DNA of 64,000 nucleotides from Emmonsiellopsis sp. PD_33 (Eukaryota; Ascomycota; Eurotiomycetes; Onygenales; Ajellomycetaceae), in NCBI GenBank assembly GCA_032988165.1, contig JANTQF010000110.1, positions 41,206 through 105,205 on the forward strand, read 5' to 3'. Position numbers and translations under genes: made by a program. Each line of letters opens with the position of its first letter. Position 1 is the first letter of the stretch. Below the pieces are notes generated by a model, which saw nothing but the letters and a program-made list of their open reading frames with translations, searched no databases and was not told the DNA's origin. This document shows positions 30,774 through 42,812 of this stretch, in pieces.

Positions 30774-32297
30774 CTATGCCCGTTTACAGCTCTCGCAAAC
30801 CATCAACTTACATCGACCACAAATAACAGTTCTCAGGTCAGTCTGACCCATATCACCATCCGAACCAGGCTTTTCAACAATAAACCCATGTTCCATCAGT
30901 TCCGCCACTTCGGGATAAATTGTGGGGGTGGGAGTAGTCACCCGCCAGCACCGTTCACACATATGGTTATAATCCTGGGGATCTTTCCAAGAGTCATAGA
31001 AGTACGCTTTCCATTCGTGCGAGCAATCGAACGGATCGTACCTTTCCAGAAGGGGCTCATCGCCAAAGTCAACGTTATAATTGTCTTCCCAGCGGCCCCG
31101 GCCACCACGGTCTAGATCCCTATTCTGCGCAGCACCTGCTTCCCCCTCATTCGTTCCGTTCTGGTTCTCGTCATCGTCATCGTCATCGTCATCGTCGGAG
31201 TCGTAGTCGGAGTCATCCTCCTCCTCATCATAGTCTTCAGCAGCACCGCAACCCTCGTCGCGGCATATTTGAATAGCTTGCAAGCAATTCCAGCACCATT
31301 GGTCACCGCATCTGCACGCGATATGGCTGCAACCATACATCTTCCGAACAGCAGCCCGGCACTTGGGACAACGTTTGATATTCCATTTCTCTAGTAGTGC
31401 TGCGAGTTCAGGCGGTAGCTCTCCTGCCCCTTCAGGACAGGAAGCGCCATGGTGAGCCAGCTGCTTGCAGGAGCAGCATATCTCAACCGCGCATCCTGGA
31501 CACGAAATGGATGCATGTTCTGGGGGCGGAGTTGGCGTTGAAACTGGAGGAGTCGGGGGTGGCGTTTGCAATTGCGTCGGTCCAATTGTGACTGTGGGTT
31601 CTCGTTCTTCCTCGACTTCTTTCTTGACTTGCTTCACTGCGCCTGGACGGAACTCAGCGGGGAAGAGCCTATAAGGAATGAAGACGGAGCAAGTGGGAAC
31701 TGGGCAATAGACACGATTGGCTGTACTCCATTCCTCATGTTTATCCTTGAACAGCTGCACTTCTTCTGGGGTGAGAACCGAAACCGCGACGCCAATATTC
31801 AACGGACCACAACATCGCGGCGGCATGCGTGACTCATCGACACAAGCTGAGGTAAACATTTTCCGAATGCACTCCTTGCATATTCGGCCGGAGCACACTT
31901 TGCAAGGGTGGAGAAGGAAACCGTCGCCGGTTCCGGGGTTAAAGCAGAAGGTGCACTCTAGCTGTTCTGCCGCTGGTTCTGCCGCTGGTTCAGGTGCTGG
32001 AGTAACATCGGCAGTGGTGTATTCAGGAAATGGCTCGAGGGTGATTTCCATCAGGGCGGCCTCGAACTCTCTTATCTCTTCCGCAAAGGCATGCTCTTGC
32101 TCCTCTTTTGCTGCGGTATCTGTATTCGTCGTAGTATCTGGCTGTTGCGTCGTCTGTTCGAGGGGGTTCGACTTGAAATCCGGGCGAAGAGTTGAGGTGG
32201 ACGAGGGCTGGCTGATTAGATAGTTGTCCAACGGCTTGACCACTACCTGCTCATCAGCGGCGTCCTCCCGCACCTGGGATGAGCTAGAGCAGCCCAT
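30774..32297 (-). CDS. RBR-type E3 ubiquitin ligase, probably N-acylated
   Basis: Intronless, 507 aa from the ATG at 32297. The frame is open further upstream, but MGCSSSS was chosen because Gly2-Cys3-Ser is a classic N-myristoylation plus palmitoylation signal. The order is RING1 (about residues 115-163, starting CTFCFNPG), a Cys-containing IBR region (about 180-287) interrupted by a Pro/Thr-rich insert, and RING2 (310-338: CPKCRAAVRKMYGCSHIACRCG). The expected catalytic Cys of an RBR is Cys323 in YGCSH. A run of about 20 acidic residues follows, encoded by a TCATCG-type repeat, then further Cys pairs (CERCW, CGRCK, CESCK). RBR ligases pass ubiquitin through a thioester on RING2. The substrate is unknown; attachment to a membrane is inferred. 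Confidence 0.88.
   Translation of the reverse strand: MGCSSSSQVREDAADEQVVVKPLDNYLISQPSSTSTLRPDFKSNPLEQTTQQPDTTTNTDTAAKEEQEHAFAEEIREFEAALMEITLEPFPEYTTADVTPAPEPAAEPAAEQLECTFCFNPGTGDGFLLHPCKVCSGRICKECIRKMFTSACVDESRMPPRCCGPLNIGVAVSVLTPEEVQLFKDKHEEWSTANRVYCPVPTCSVFIPYRLFPAEFRPGAVKQVKKEVEEEREPTVTIGPTQLQTPPPTPPVSTPTPPPEHASISCPGCAVEICCSCKQLAHHGASCPEGAGELPPELAALLEKWNIKRCPKCRAAVRKMYGCSHIACRCGDQWCWNCLQAIQICRDEGCGAAEDYDEEEDDSDYDSDDDDDDDDDENQNGTNEGEAGAAQNRDLDRGGRGRWEDNYNVDFGDEPLLERYDPFDCSHEWKAYFYDSWKDPQDYNHMCERCWRVTTPTPTIYPEVAELMEHGFIVEKPGSDGDMGQTDLRTVICGRCKLMVCESCKRA
31170..31197 (-). repeat. Hexanucleotide coding repeat (Asp tract)
   Basis: TCGTCA-type units on the + strand encode the Asp run of the RBR ligase on the minus strand. 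Confidence 0.8.
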
Positions 32298-34512
32298 AGT
32301 GGCGGGTGTCGATATGAAGAAATGGCGGCAGGAACTCCTTATGGCAGCAGACAAGTTTAACTCTATGCCAATGAAGGTGTATTGTTTAAAATATATAGGA
32401 AGCAAAGCAAACTTGAAGCCTTGTAGTAATGGGATAGGCAATAAAGGGACTCGGATCTATGACGTCGATAGAAGAGACAGAAGCTGGAGATGCTGTGTTG
32501 GAGAAACAGAAATAAATAAATCGAAAGGAAAGAAACTCTCAGGCAGGCGACAGGCGAATACTTATATCAACATTCCGGCAAGCAAGCTTCTCCGTCGACT
32601 CATCAGCGTCCAGCAGCAGACAACCTCGATTGCTTCCTTCTCGGATCCATTGGCCTGGCGTACTAACTGTTTAACTGGAGTTCCCAGGCTGCAGGCTCCA
32701 TCTGAGTCACGGATGGGCCCCCTGACTGGTTGAGCCGCCGTTAGCGGGCAGTTAGGGTTCTCCGAGCTAAATTCGTCCCTGGCCGGTCCATTATGGCTGG
32801 TTCTGCTGATAACAGCATCATCGTTAAAGCCAGAGAACTCGCGGTGAACCACGGAGACATTGGTGAGCTGTGCTGTGAGTCACTGCCTGGCTGCATGGTT
32901 CGGGGTGTTTTTCATTCCCAGTATTTGCACCACACCAAGTCCGTGGATCAGGCAGTGCGAACGTTGGAATTGGCCCAGGTTGAATGCCATTTCGCTAGTT
33001 AATGTGGCGCAGGCGAATGCACCAGCCACACCAGGTTTCCTTCAGGCAGAGCTGTGGCGTCCGGGGTTGGCAGTAACTTGGCAGCTGAGAGGTTGGGAAT
33101 ATTTCCTGATATCCCCTGTTGAATTCAGGCAAGGGAACACTACTACTGGCAGCATCCTCAGGCAACAGAGGCTGGTGGACCATCTGGGCCTCCCATTGGC
33201 CTATTATTAGCTACTTCCCCCCACCGAAACTTCAGCCTTGCCCTGTGGATGTCCCCCCGCCTCCTTATCGAGTTAGTTAAACCCCACCCCGCTCGAGGCG
33301 GCGTTTACCCTGGGAAGGGGGAGACTGGTTCTTGAGTCACGGATATCTCTTCGCGACAATTCCTCTCCGAAACCTCGATACAGGCTGGTAACTATTCAAC
33401 AATTGTAAAAGATGTGTCAATCGGCTGTTCATATGAAGTTATGATTGATCTCTTATCCCAGCCACATGGGTTGTGCTCACCCGGACTCCGGAGGAACTTC
33501 TCCCATTGTCAAAGATGTGAGAATGCTTGCTTTAGATGCTTAAAGGGCTCTGTAGGGAAATACTAAATGTTGCTGTTGAAAAGAGTGCTGGTTATAAATA
33601 CTAGTATTTAACTAACTGCCTATTGTTTGCTTATGGCCCAAGTTGAATTTACACCACAGTGTGATACCCATTAACTATCACACCCATTTCTAAATAATAA
33701 ATCCAAGCATAATCTATGTATATAGGAAACATGACAGAGAGAGCATCGCAAACTGCTGATGTTTCCATCAATGGAAGCTCCGTTCTTCAGACTTTTGCAA
33801 CACCTTTAAACCGCCGAGTTAGGGCACCAAGCCCCAAGCCCTAACTAACCCAAGCTTCCCAATCCGCCCTAGCCCCATCTGCGACCCGACCCGAACCAGG
33901 GGGCGCTACGGGTATCCAGAAACCTTTTTTCCCTCGTTACTTGATATAGTTCCTAAATAAAAAACAAAAACACTCTCCATCGAGGACCAATTGATACCCC
34001 AACGTCTCTCCCCCAAGGGCTTAGCATCCCTAATAAGCGCTCCCATCGTCCCCCCTCCCGTCTCCCCGCCCAGGGATCCGGCATACGTGCCAATCAACAA
34101 CCATGCTCGACCTCCCTAACCGCCCTGGTCAGCGCAAGGCCGAAACCGCCAGCCGTTTAGGTCCTGGGGGGCAGCGAAATGCAATGCCCAATTAAGAGTC
34201 CGCTGCTGCACGACCACCAGGCTCCCGGCAGCCAAGCGCCCAACAATTTGTGGAATGTAGCTAGTTGGCTTTGCCTGTTACACCGGGCTGTGTTCTTGGG
34301 CGCTCGTTCGGATGCCCAAGATGTTGTTTAAAACGGCTCTGATGCTTCTTTTTCAAAGGATTCCTCTCTGGAATGAAAGGGGGGGCCTTTGACCTGTTGT
34401 GTTTTTGAGACTTTATCCTATCCTGTTGTTGTCTCTTCGATAGCGAGTTGACGTTTCAATCGAGCGTGAGCTAAACGGACCGCCTGTTGTCCCTCCCGGA
34501 GGGGAAGAAGCC
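32298..34512. other. 2.2-kb spacer upstream of the NLR gene
   Basis: It contains the divergent promoters of the RBR ligase (-) and the NLR (+). The part 33540-33760 is AT-rich. A short inverted pair, CACAGTGTGATA and TATCACACC, lies at 33655-33693, too short to be called a transposon end. No effector-like gene beside the NLR could be supported. Confidence 0.5.
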
Positions 34513-37500
34513 ATGCCGCTCCGAACCCACCTTAAAAATATCTTCCATAGAACGAAGTCTCCTGGGAGGACCGAAAAGGTTTCACGAAAGGTTGGATTTT
34601 TCAATTACCACCTCCTTTCTTCCGTAGCTGACGAATGGACCTCAGGTTGAGGCAAAACCGACTCCAAAGACACGCCTCTCAAAGATAGACTCCGCAGATT
34701 CGACGATATGCATTATCGATTCTACCGCTTCAATTGCAGCCTCGGAGCAGAGTGAGACCAAAACTGAACAACCTAAACCCACCCCAGAGCCGGCTAAGGC
34801 TATTAGTTCGTGCGATGCTGTCTCGGAGATCCCTCAGGACCTGAACCTGAATAATCTTTGGGAAGAAGCATATAGCATACTCCAGAAGGAAGATCCAAAA
34901 ATTATAGATGCATATGAGCGGGATTTGCTAGCGGTTCAGGATCCTGAAAAAGAAGGTATGCCGTTTAGTTATGTCCCCTTTGTCTCGAAAAATGGTTTAA
35001 CTCATTGGGGGACCATTCCTTCTCTTATCTCGTATATGTAACTCGACATTAACTTCCTTTCACGAATACCCCAGCTCCCAATGGCGCCGAGAGAGAAACC
35101 CAGCTTCGAAATCTACTAGACTCAAAGCTCCAAGATGTCGAGAACTCCCAATTAAAAATCACCGTAAACGGGGAGACTGTTGTGATCAAGGATCAAGTCC
35201 GCAAGGTCGTCCAGTCAATTCTTGCAGCGAAAAAGGTTATCGGGGCTATAGTTGCTTTAGAACCGCATGCTAGCATGGCATGGTCAGGCCTCATGCTCCT
35301 CCTTCCGGTAGGATTATTCTATATCGAGACTCCATTTTCGCCGTCGGCTAATTGGTTTTCCCTCACAGATCGTCGCGGATCCTGTTACGCAAGATATTGA
35401 CGCTATGAATGGCCTCGAACATATTTCGAACCTTTTAATTCGGTGCAAGGTGACGGAGGATACATATCGGGAAAGTTTTGGGCCTATGCTCAAGGCTTCA
35501 GATTCAAGGTTAGTAGCAATCTCCCCCCTGGGCAGCTTTTTGTGAGAAGTCAACAGCTAATACCATTGAACCAGACAATCGAAAGTCCTTGTGGAATTGA
35601 ACACCTCTTTCAGGACCAAGACTGTCAATCTCTATTCACAGATACTTAAGTATCAAATCCAACTAAGTCGCCAACTCTCACGACCGGGAATTTTTCGTTT
35701 TTTGAGAGATTGCGTGTTAGCAGATGATTGGCAGGACATGCTGGAGGGCATAAAGACGTTGGAAGAAAGCATCGACAAAGATCTGGCGACATTAGGCAAT
35801 ACCGTCCTGAAAACGATTAATGAAAAAATTTCTATCCTTCGAGACAATGCTGATAAAACACTGAACCTTTTGTTGGAGACGAAATCCGGAGTTGAGGTAT
35901 GATACGCTGGTTCTCTGTTTCTATAACCCGTACCGTTTTATAATTCTGTTAGCTCACTATTCTTGTCGCAGAGAATCAATCAAGCACAACTGCTTGGGAA
36001 ACTCCATCGCGCGGAATATGCCGCGTTCAATACATTCAACAAGACCGGTCGACGTCCTCCAAGATGCTTGGAGGGAACCCGGGTTGACATTCTCCGCGAA
36101 ATCCAGCACTGGGGAGACGGACATCGAGAAGAATGTATCTTTTGGTTGAAGGGCCTGGCTGGTACCGGAAAATCCACTCTCGCTCGCACGGTTTCCCATT
36201 ACTTTTTCGAAAAGGGGAGGCTTGGAGCAAGTTTCTTCTTCTCAAGGGGCAAGAAGGACCTTGGTGATGCCACGGCAGTTTTGACCACAATAGCCGTCCA
36301 ATTAGCCGAGGCTTTACCCGATTTAAAGAGCGACATCTGCGACGCCATCGAGAAACATGGAGATATTGGACAACAGCCGCTGTATAATCAGTGGCAACAC
36401 CTTATTTTTAAACCACTCGTTCGATTGGATAAAACTCTCCTCCAGCCAGTAGTTCTCGTTTTCGTCCTCGATGCGCTTGACGAGTGTGAGGGTGATGAGC
36501 ATCTTGCAGAAATTTTGAATCTGCTCACCGATTTGAAAGATCTGAAAGTCATGCAGGTGAAGGTATTCATGACAAGCAGGCCGGAACGGTCAATATATTC
36601 CACCTTCCGTGAAATGCCGGATATCGTTCATCATGACTTGACACTGCATTCCGTCCCAAAGGAGGTTATCGATGGAGACATCTCGATATTTTTGACATAT
36701 GAGTTGGAGCAAATCAAAAACAAACGTCCCGTCGGTAAAGACTGGCCAGGCGATGAAACTATCCAAAACCTTGTCCAGAGGGCCGACCGCCTTTTCATTT
36801 ACGCTGCAACAGTGTGCCGTTTTGTCGCCGAATCTCGATTTCCAGAAAAGCGGTTGACTGAAATGCTTGAGGCGGAAAATATGAGCCGGTCGTCCACTGG
36901 GGAGCTAGACAAAATGTACCTTCAAATATTGAACCACGCTCTTGAGGAAGGTAGTGACGAAGATAGGGCAGATATGGCCGCTCTGTTCAAAGAAATCGTT
37001 GGGACTATTATCATACTTTTCGAGGCGCTCCCGAAATCAGCATTGACAAAAATGCTAGATCTGCCAACAGCAGACCTCACGGTGATATTGGAATCTCTTC
37101 ATTCGGTCTTAGATATTTCGGACGACGAAGATCTGCCCATTCAGCTGTTCCATCTCTCGTTCCGTGACTTTCTCCTTAGCGAGGAAAGATGTACAAACCC
37201 AGCATTTCGGATCAACGAACAAGCTGCTCATTCCCATATATCGATGAAGTGTCTTGATATCATGTCGAAACACTTAAAACAAGATATATGCGGGCTTCGG
37301 TACCCCGGAACCAGTATTTCAGATGTGGAAAAGAGCGTAATTGGACAACATATCCCCTTAGAGCTTCAGTATGCGTGCCGCCACTGGGTCCATCACCTTC
37401 AAAAAAGCGACATCGAGCTGTGCGATAACGGAAAAGTTCATGTATTTTTGCAGAGGTCTCTTCTTCATTGGATTGAGACACTAAGCCTGATCGGAGACAT

Positions 37501-39821
37501 CTCCGGTGCAGTCTCCATGGCAAGGGATTTGGAGTCCTTGCTTCTGGTGAGTAGAGTTTTCAAATCCTTGCGTAGTTTCCTTCACTGACAGACAAAAGCC
37601 CACATCTGATAGGAATTTGTCCCTATCTGCTCTGGTTTATGATTCGAAACGTTTTATTTTCGCCTTCAGATCTGTGATCGAAATTGCCCCGTTGCAGATA
37701 TATTCTTCGGCCCTCATATTTAGCCCGAAAAAAAGCCTAGTCCGAAAGCAGTTTTGGGATTTGGTACCTTCTTGGATCACCCATGTGACCCCCGCTGAAG
37801 AGGATTGGAATCCTTCCTTGCTGACTCTCGAACATGATGGAAGTGTGTACAGTGTTCTATTCTCTTCCGATGGTCAACAAATCGTCTCGTCTGGCAAAGA
37901 CTCGGTTAAAATATGGGATTTGGCGACGGGCGCCTCTCATGCCGTCCTGCCAGACGTCCAGCAATGGTTTTTCGGTTCTGGTTTGAGCCGGATCATTGCT
38001 CTTTCGCCAGATGGTAAGCTCCTTGCATGCGCATCTGCCGTCGATAATGCAATAAGGATTTGGGATCCAAAGAGGGCGGTTATCCTTAGCACTCTTGAAG
38101 TCCATGAAGAGAAGGTTCATTCGATTGCATTTTCGCCCGACGGTCAGCATCTTGCATCTGCGGGTAGAGACAGAATTGTGATACTTTGGAATATAAAATC
38201 GGGCCTCCCAGCTATTCTTTATGATGGGGGTTCGGTGGTATTCGATCCGTCAATGAGGGGCTTGAACGAGCCGGATAGCGAGGTACTATTTTCACCGGAT
38301 GGCCAGTTCATTGTCAGTCATACCAATGACTGCCACATTAGACTGTGGCATCTACCAAGTGGGACCTCGCCTGGGTCCCGAACCCTTGACCACCCACAGC
38401 CAATATCGCTCATAGCATTTGCACCTAATGGGCAGCTTCTTGCTTCGGCATCTTTGGACGGTAAAGTGAGACTTTGGGATCCGACAACAGCAGTGTTGCG
38501 TGGGATCTTGACGCAAGGAGAACCCGGCCTGTCACGGGGTGTTTCACCATTCGCATTTTCAGCGGACAGCGAGTTCATTGCCTGTATAGCACGCAACGGA
38601 ATTGAAATATGGGACATAGAAACACTCTCTATCTGTGGGTTCCTTGAGGTCGACGCGAAATATTTCACAGGCATGGCATTTTCACCCGATGGAAAGCTTC
38701 TGGCAGCGGCATTAGATAAATGTGTGAATATTTGGGATCCACGAACCAAAGAGTTGCGCGGAATCCTTGAGGGGCATACCCAGGAAATAACTTCGTTGAA
38801 GTTCTCACCAAACGGCCTGCTACTCGCCACTACTTCTCATGACCATACAGTCAAGATCTGGGAGCCGACAAATGCGAGCATCCCTCAAATCAGCGAAACT
38901 CATATCACTGGAGTAAGCGTTTTGGGCAAGGGCCAGTATGTGGCTTGCCTTTTAGGCGAAGATTCGGTGGAATTGCGAGATTCATCAACCGGCCTTTCAA
39001 CCTTCCGAATTCCTGATATAATGACTACAGTCAACGGACTGGCGTTTTGCCCCGCTAAACAGCTCATTGCCTCCACGGATGATGATACTATCAACGTTTG
39101 GAATTTAACCACCAAGAAGTTGTATCGCCGTCTTGAAGCAGCGGATAACGAAGTTAAAGCAGTTGCTTTCTCTCCAGACGGAAGTATTATTGCTGCATCA
39201 TATTCGGACAATACCATCATTATTTGGGATCTGAAGAAAAGGTCTAAGCGGCACATGATAACAGGCCGCCATATGAACAGTGTCAACCATCTTGTGTTCA
39301 CTTCCGATGATCAACTTTTGGTTTCTAGATCACTAGATTTCGCAATGCAGCTTTGGAACGCGACAACAGGCGAATCACTTGGAGCTCTAGCCGGGAGGGG
39401 TCCAATTTTTGGAGTGGTCGTTTCCTCTGATGGCAAGACAATTTTGTCTCGATCATTCAATATAGTCACCGCCTGGGACCTAGACACGAAGGAAATCATA
39501 AAGGAATTCGATATCGGGAAAAAGAAGATATCGGGAGGAGATGGATCCCCAGTGCCAGATTCGATATTTCAATCCCTGAATATTCTTCCTTTGTCTGGGT
39601 TCGATTGGATAGAAAACGAACTGAAATGCGTCCTTCCGCTTCATGCGCGCGAATCGTGGGTTATTCATAATATGGAAAATATCATCCGCATTCCCAGACA
39701 ATACGGGAACCCGATTTCCACACTCGGAGCTGTGTATGGGGATCTCATTGCCCTGGGGAGTCAGTCCGACCGTTTGATGATGATTCGACTCGATATGGAT
39801 TCGATCCCTATGGGTAGGTGA
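34513..39821 (+). CDS. NACHT-WD40 NLR-type receptor (STAND NTPase)
   Basis: Seven exons: 34513-34590, 34646-34955, 35075-35307, 35369-35508, 35575-35896, 35972-37546 and 37599-39821, 1626 aa. The first intron boundaries are the least sure. The N-terminal ~360 residues match the helical domain that precedes NACHT in fungal NLRs (LWEEAYSILQKEDPKIIDAY). NACHT: Walker A GLAGTGKST (422-430), FFFSRG sensor-like stretch, Walker B LDALDE (527-532). From about residue 960 to the end are some 13 degenerate WD40 units (FSPDGQ..IWD pattern). Fungal proteins of this plan, such as HET-E and NWD2 types, sense non-self or heterologous ligands through the repeats and oligomerise to signal death or defence. 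No effector fold such as HET or a lipase is recognisable at the N-terminus. The gene is intact. Confidence 0.87.
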
Positions 39822-40855
39822 TAGTTCCATTTATTTTGATCTTTCGCTTTTGGCGGCAGAGTACCTGGTGGAAGCAATTCTCGACGGTAGAACAAATGTC
39901 ACAGCAGTGTCGGATCCATTCGGGATGTAAAATTCGAAATCCCCAACCAGGGTATAAATCTATTTTTCTGTTAGGAACTAGAAGAGAAATGTTAAACTGT
40001 TGTCAGTTACCGAAGTTGTATGCTCGCAACAGGATGCCAGTAATCTCATTGACCAGGAATGAGCCTTACCTAGTATGTATATATATAAGACGTGCAGGAA
40101 CGGCCAAGATCCCAGGCGGAAGTGGGTACAATAGCTGCTTCCGTATCCTATACATGAGAAATATGGATCGTCGAGTTGAGTAGTAACTTTCTTTCTCATC
40201 TTGTCAGTGGATCTGTATATGTAGCTGGAGTGCCGCAAGTTAGAGTAAGGGCTGTGTTGCGAGGGATACCAAATCCCGGAAAGGAGAGAATAACGAAAAG
40301 TCCCAGCAAAAGGGAGTAGGCCAAGACAAATATTTCCAACAGTAGATCCCAAGTGGGCCAAAGAAACCAAGAATTATACGAACAAACTCATATGATGGCA
40401 TAACTCGTCTAAAACTATGAATACCAGATAACAGACGTAGGGCAAACGACGATTTAAAAAAAAGAAAAGAATACGGGGAAAATACAAGGTATCAAAGCAA
40501 AACCCAAGTGCCCTCGACAAAAAAGCAAGTCAAGCATCGCGCGAAAAGCAGGAAAACCAGAGAATAGTACAACCTCCGAAGTGAGCACGCTGAGAGCGTA
40601 TTCAAAAGCCTTTTTCTTTCGTCACTTAATAAAAGAAAATCATACAGTGGAATCATACCCACAATCGTTGGCAGTTAATTTGAATTCGGCGTGATAGCGG
40701 TATCAATTCCATATTTCCACCTCTTCCGGAAAACGGATATCTCTGGTCGAGGTTTTATCGATGCGTCTCCTTTCCCTGCTTTATAATTGCATGGTCAAGA
40801 GGTATGAAGCACAACCAAACTTTCGCTGACAGAGATTTTGTGACCGTCCCGCCTC
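39822..40855. other. Convergent 3' spacer
   Basis: About 1 kb lies between the NLR stop and the end of TVP18 (-). It is A-rich in 40380-40660. No coding exon or RNA gene is recognised. Confidence 0.5.
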
Positions 40856-41646
40856 TTAAACGATCATTTGTGCAACTCCCTGACCACCAAGGGTCTTACT
40901 GCCCACAAATTCTTGATTCTTGAGACCAGCGAGCAGGTAGAAGAGGGCGGCGAAAAGTAGGACCACCGCGGCAGCAATCAGACTCGAGGTGGCGACAGCG
41001 ATGCTGACCCATTGGACAGCGCTCATGATGCCATACATCAAAGCGCGCATGTAGTTCGTCGTGAAGCGTCGAATAAACGCGTCGAAGGTCGACGATGTTG
41101 GACAGATTCGTAAAAGTAAAGGGATCTCAATGAAAACAAGAACAAAGGATGAAACCCTAAAGGTTAACATTAGCTAAGCTGTATATTCCAGAGGCACGGG
41201 GTTTGGTATCTAGCATACAAGCAAATTATGCTGAACGGTAAGACCTTGATAGTGAAGAGATTTGCGACGCCTAAGGCAAAGCATAGGACTATGCATAGGA
41301 CACCGGTCCTGTTGAGGGTTATGTTAGCTGGGGCTCTTATAACTTGGAATCGACATGGAATCTTTATGGCGCAAAAGTATGCGGTGGTTGAAATTCTTGT
41401 CCCAACATCCATCGTTCACATATGTGGAACTAAACGGTCTCAAATGAAGTCGTGGAGCTTTGGCGGTATTCAAATCGAAAAGGAAGAATGGATCACGGGG
41501 ATGTATAATAAAAGATGTGAGAACTAACCACTGTCCATAGATGCCTGTTGATTGTCAGTTTCCATCCTTCGATACAATAATGTGGTGGCAACACCGCTAA
41601 AGCACTTACTAAAATTCCGCGATTTGAGCTCCTCAGCGAGAGTCAT
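40856..41646 (-). CDS. TVP18: Golgi membrane protein Tvp18
   Basis: Four exons: 41646-41610, a 16-nt micro-exon 41544-41529, 41308-41219 and 41156-40856, 147 aa. The assembled protein begins MTLAEELKSRNFSIYGQWTG, then has hydrophobic stretches with FVLVFIEIPLLLRICPTS and ends GSKTLGGQGVAQMIV; all are hallmarks of Tvp18, a four-span protein of late-Golgi vesicles. Length equals that of fungal homologs. Exon 3 keeps the frame only with donor GTATGC after TGC-TT, restoring IICLVSSFVLV. Its role in vesicle traffic is known only broadly. Confidence 0.93.
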
Positions 41647-42812
41647 CTTGAAGATAGTATAGGGCTGAGCCTAGGAATAACGATTTCTGTCTGCCCGTCG
41701 ACCTGCTCACGAATAAGGCCAATGAAATGTCGCCTTTATGACTTCGGGTTTCCGTTGAGGCCGGATATCTGCCCGAGCGGATGACGGTCTGGTCGGGATT
41801 GCGGGAGAGGATAGCTATTGGAATCTCGTATCTAGATGTAGGCGAGTTGCGTCAGCGGGATGATCAGCATCTGAGTGCTTTGGAATGCGACAACAACTGA
41901 CAAGAGAAACAGAAGTAGTCTTCCAACAGGCAAGAAACAAATCGATATGGGTCTATGGTCTTAACATACCTGAGGATAGACGTAGCGGAGGATGTTCGGT
42001 GGTGGGAAGTGAAGCACAAGAGCTGGAACTTGGTCTTTAATTTGATTGCCTGGTGGCTGTTGTCTTTGACAGCTCTGCGCAATGCAACAAAGCGGTTTGT
42101 CTCGGGAGGTGTTTCAACAACAAAGTGCTCTTTGGGCTGTGAAAGGGATGTTTGGAGTATGTTTAGAATGTACACCAGGTTATATAGCTGCAAACAGGAG
42201 TCTGGTGGCTGGAGAAAGTTGAGGATGAGATGCCAGGCCTGATCAGGTCGACTTGGTCTGTTTGGGTCGTTGCTGACGCTTTTGAGCCGCTTGTCCGTTT
42301 TGGGAAACGCCAAGCCTGCTGCCGTTGCTACATAAACAGCGCCAGGCGTCTGCATAAAATTATTCACCAATTGGCAAGGAAGACGCTGACAAGCGCCAGG
42401 AGTATCCATGGCCACGCCATCCGGGTGTTTAGGGCCAGTTTCAATCCGATGAGTGCAGGTGATATAAATCCAACCATTTGAGCAACATATTGGCGTGTGG
42501 GTTCCCCGAAGCCTACATGATAATCTCAATTGCTGACATTCCTCGGATTTGCATTCCTCCTCAAGGTCTAAATATAATCGTTACCGCACCACAGTATAAC
42601 AGTAAGTTTTTTATAACAGGATGGCATTATGACGAAGTAGTACTTGTGCTCTCCATATTCACAGTACACACCCTCTGCAATGGTCCTTCTCGTCCGTGCT
42701 CTCAGAAAATCCAGTGGTATCGAACTTTATACACCCGTATCCCATCTCCTCCCTTTAGAAACTCATTGTCCGTCCTCCCCTCATTGGCATTGCCAGCCAG
42801 TGGATTCGACGT
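41647..42812. other. Spacer between TVP18 and NTF2
   Basis: The TVP18 promoter and the NTF2 3' flank fall here. A 221-codon open frame on the minus strand (41864-42529) is Cys/Pro/Thr-mixed, resembles no protein I know and is treated as chance. Confidence 0.5.

Noticed and set aside
33655..33693. Short inverted repeat in AT-rich DNA upstream of the NLR, considered as a transposon end
   Set aside because: Only about 9 bases pair, there is no target-site duplication and no transposase fragment nearby.
41864..42529. A 221-codon minus-strand open frame between TVP18 and NTF2
   Set aside because: No recognisable domain, mixed composition with many Cys and His, and it occupies the TVP18 promoter; most likely a chance frame.
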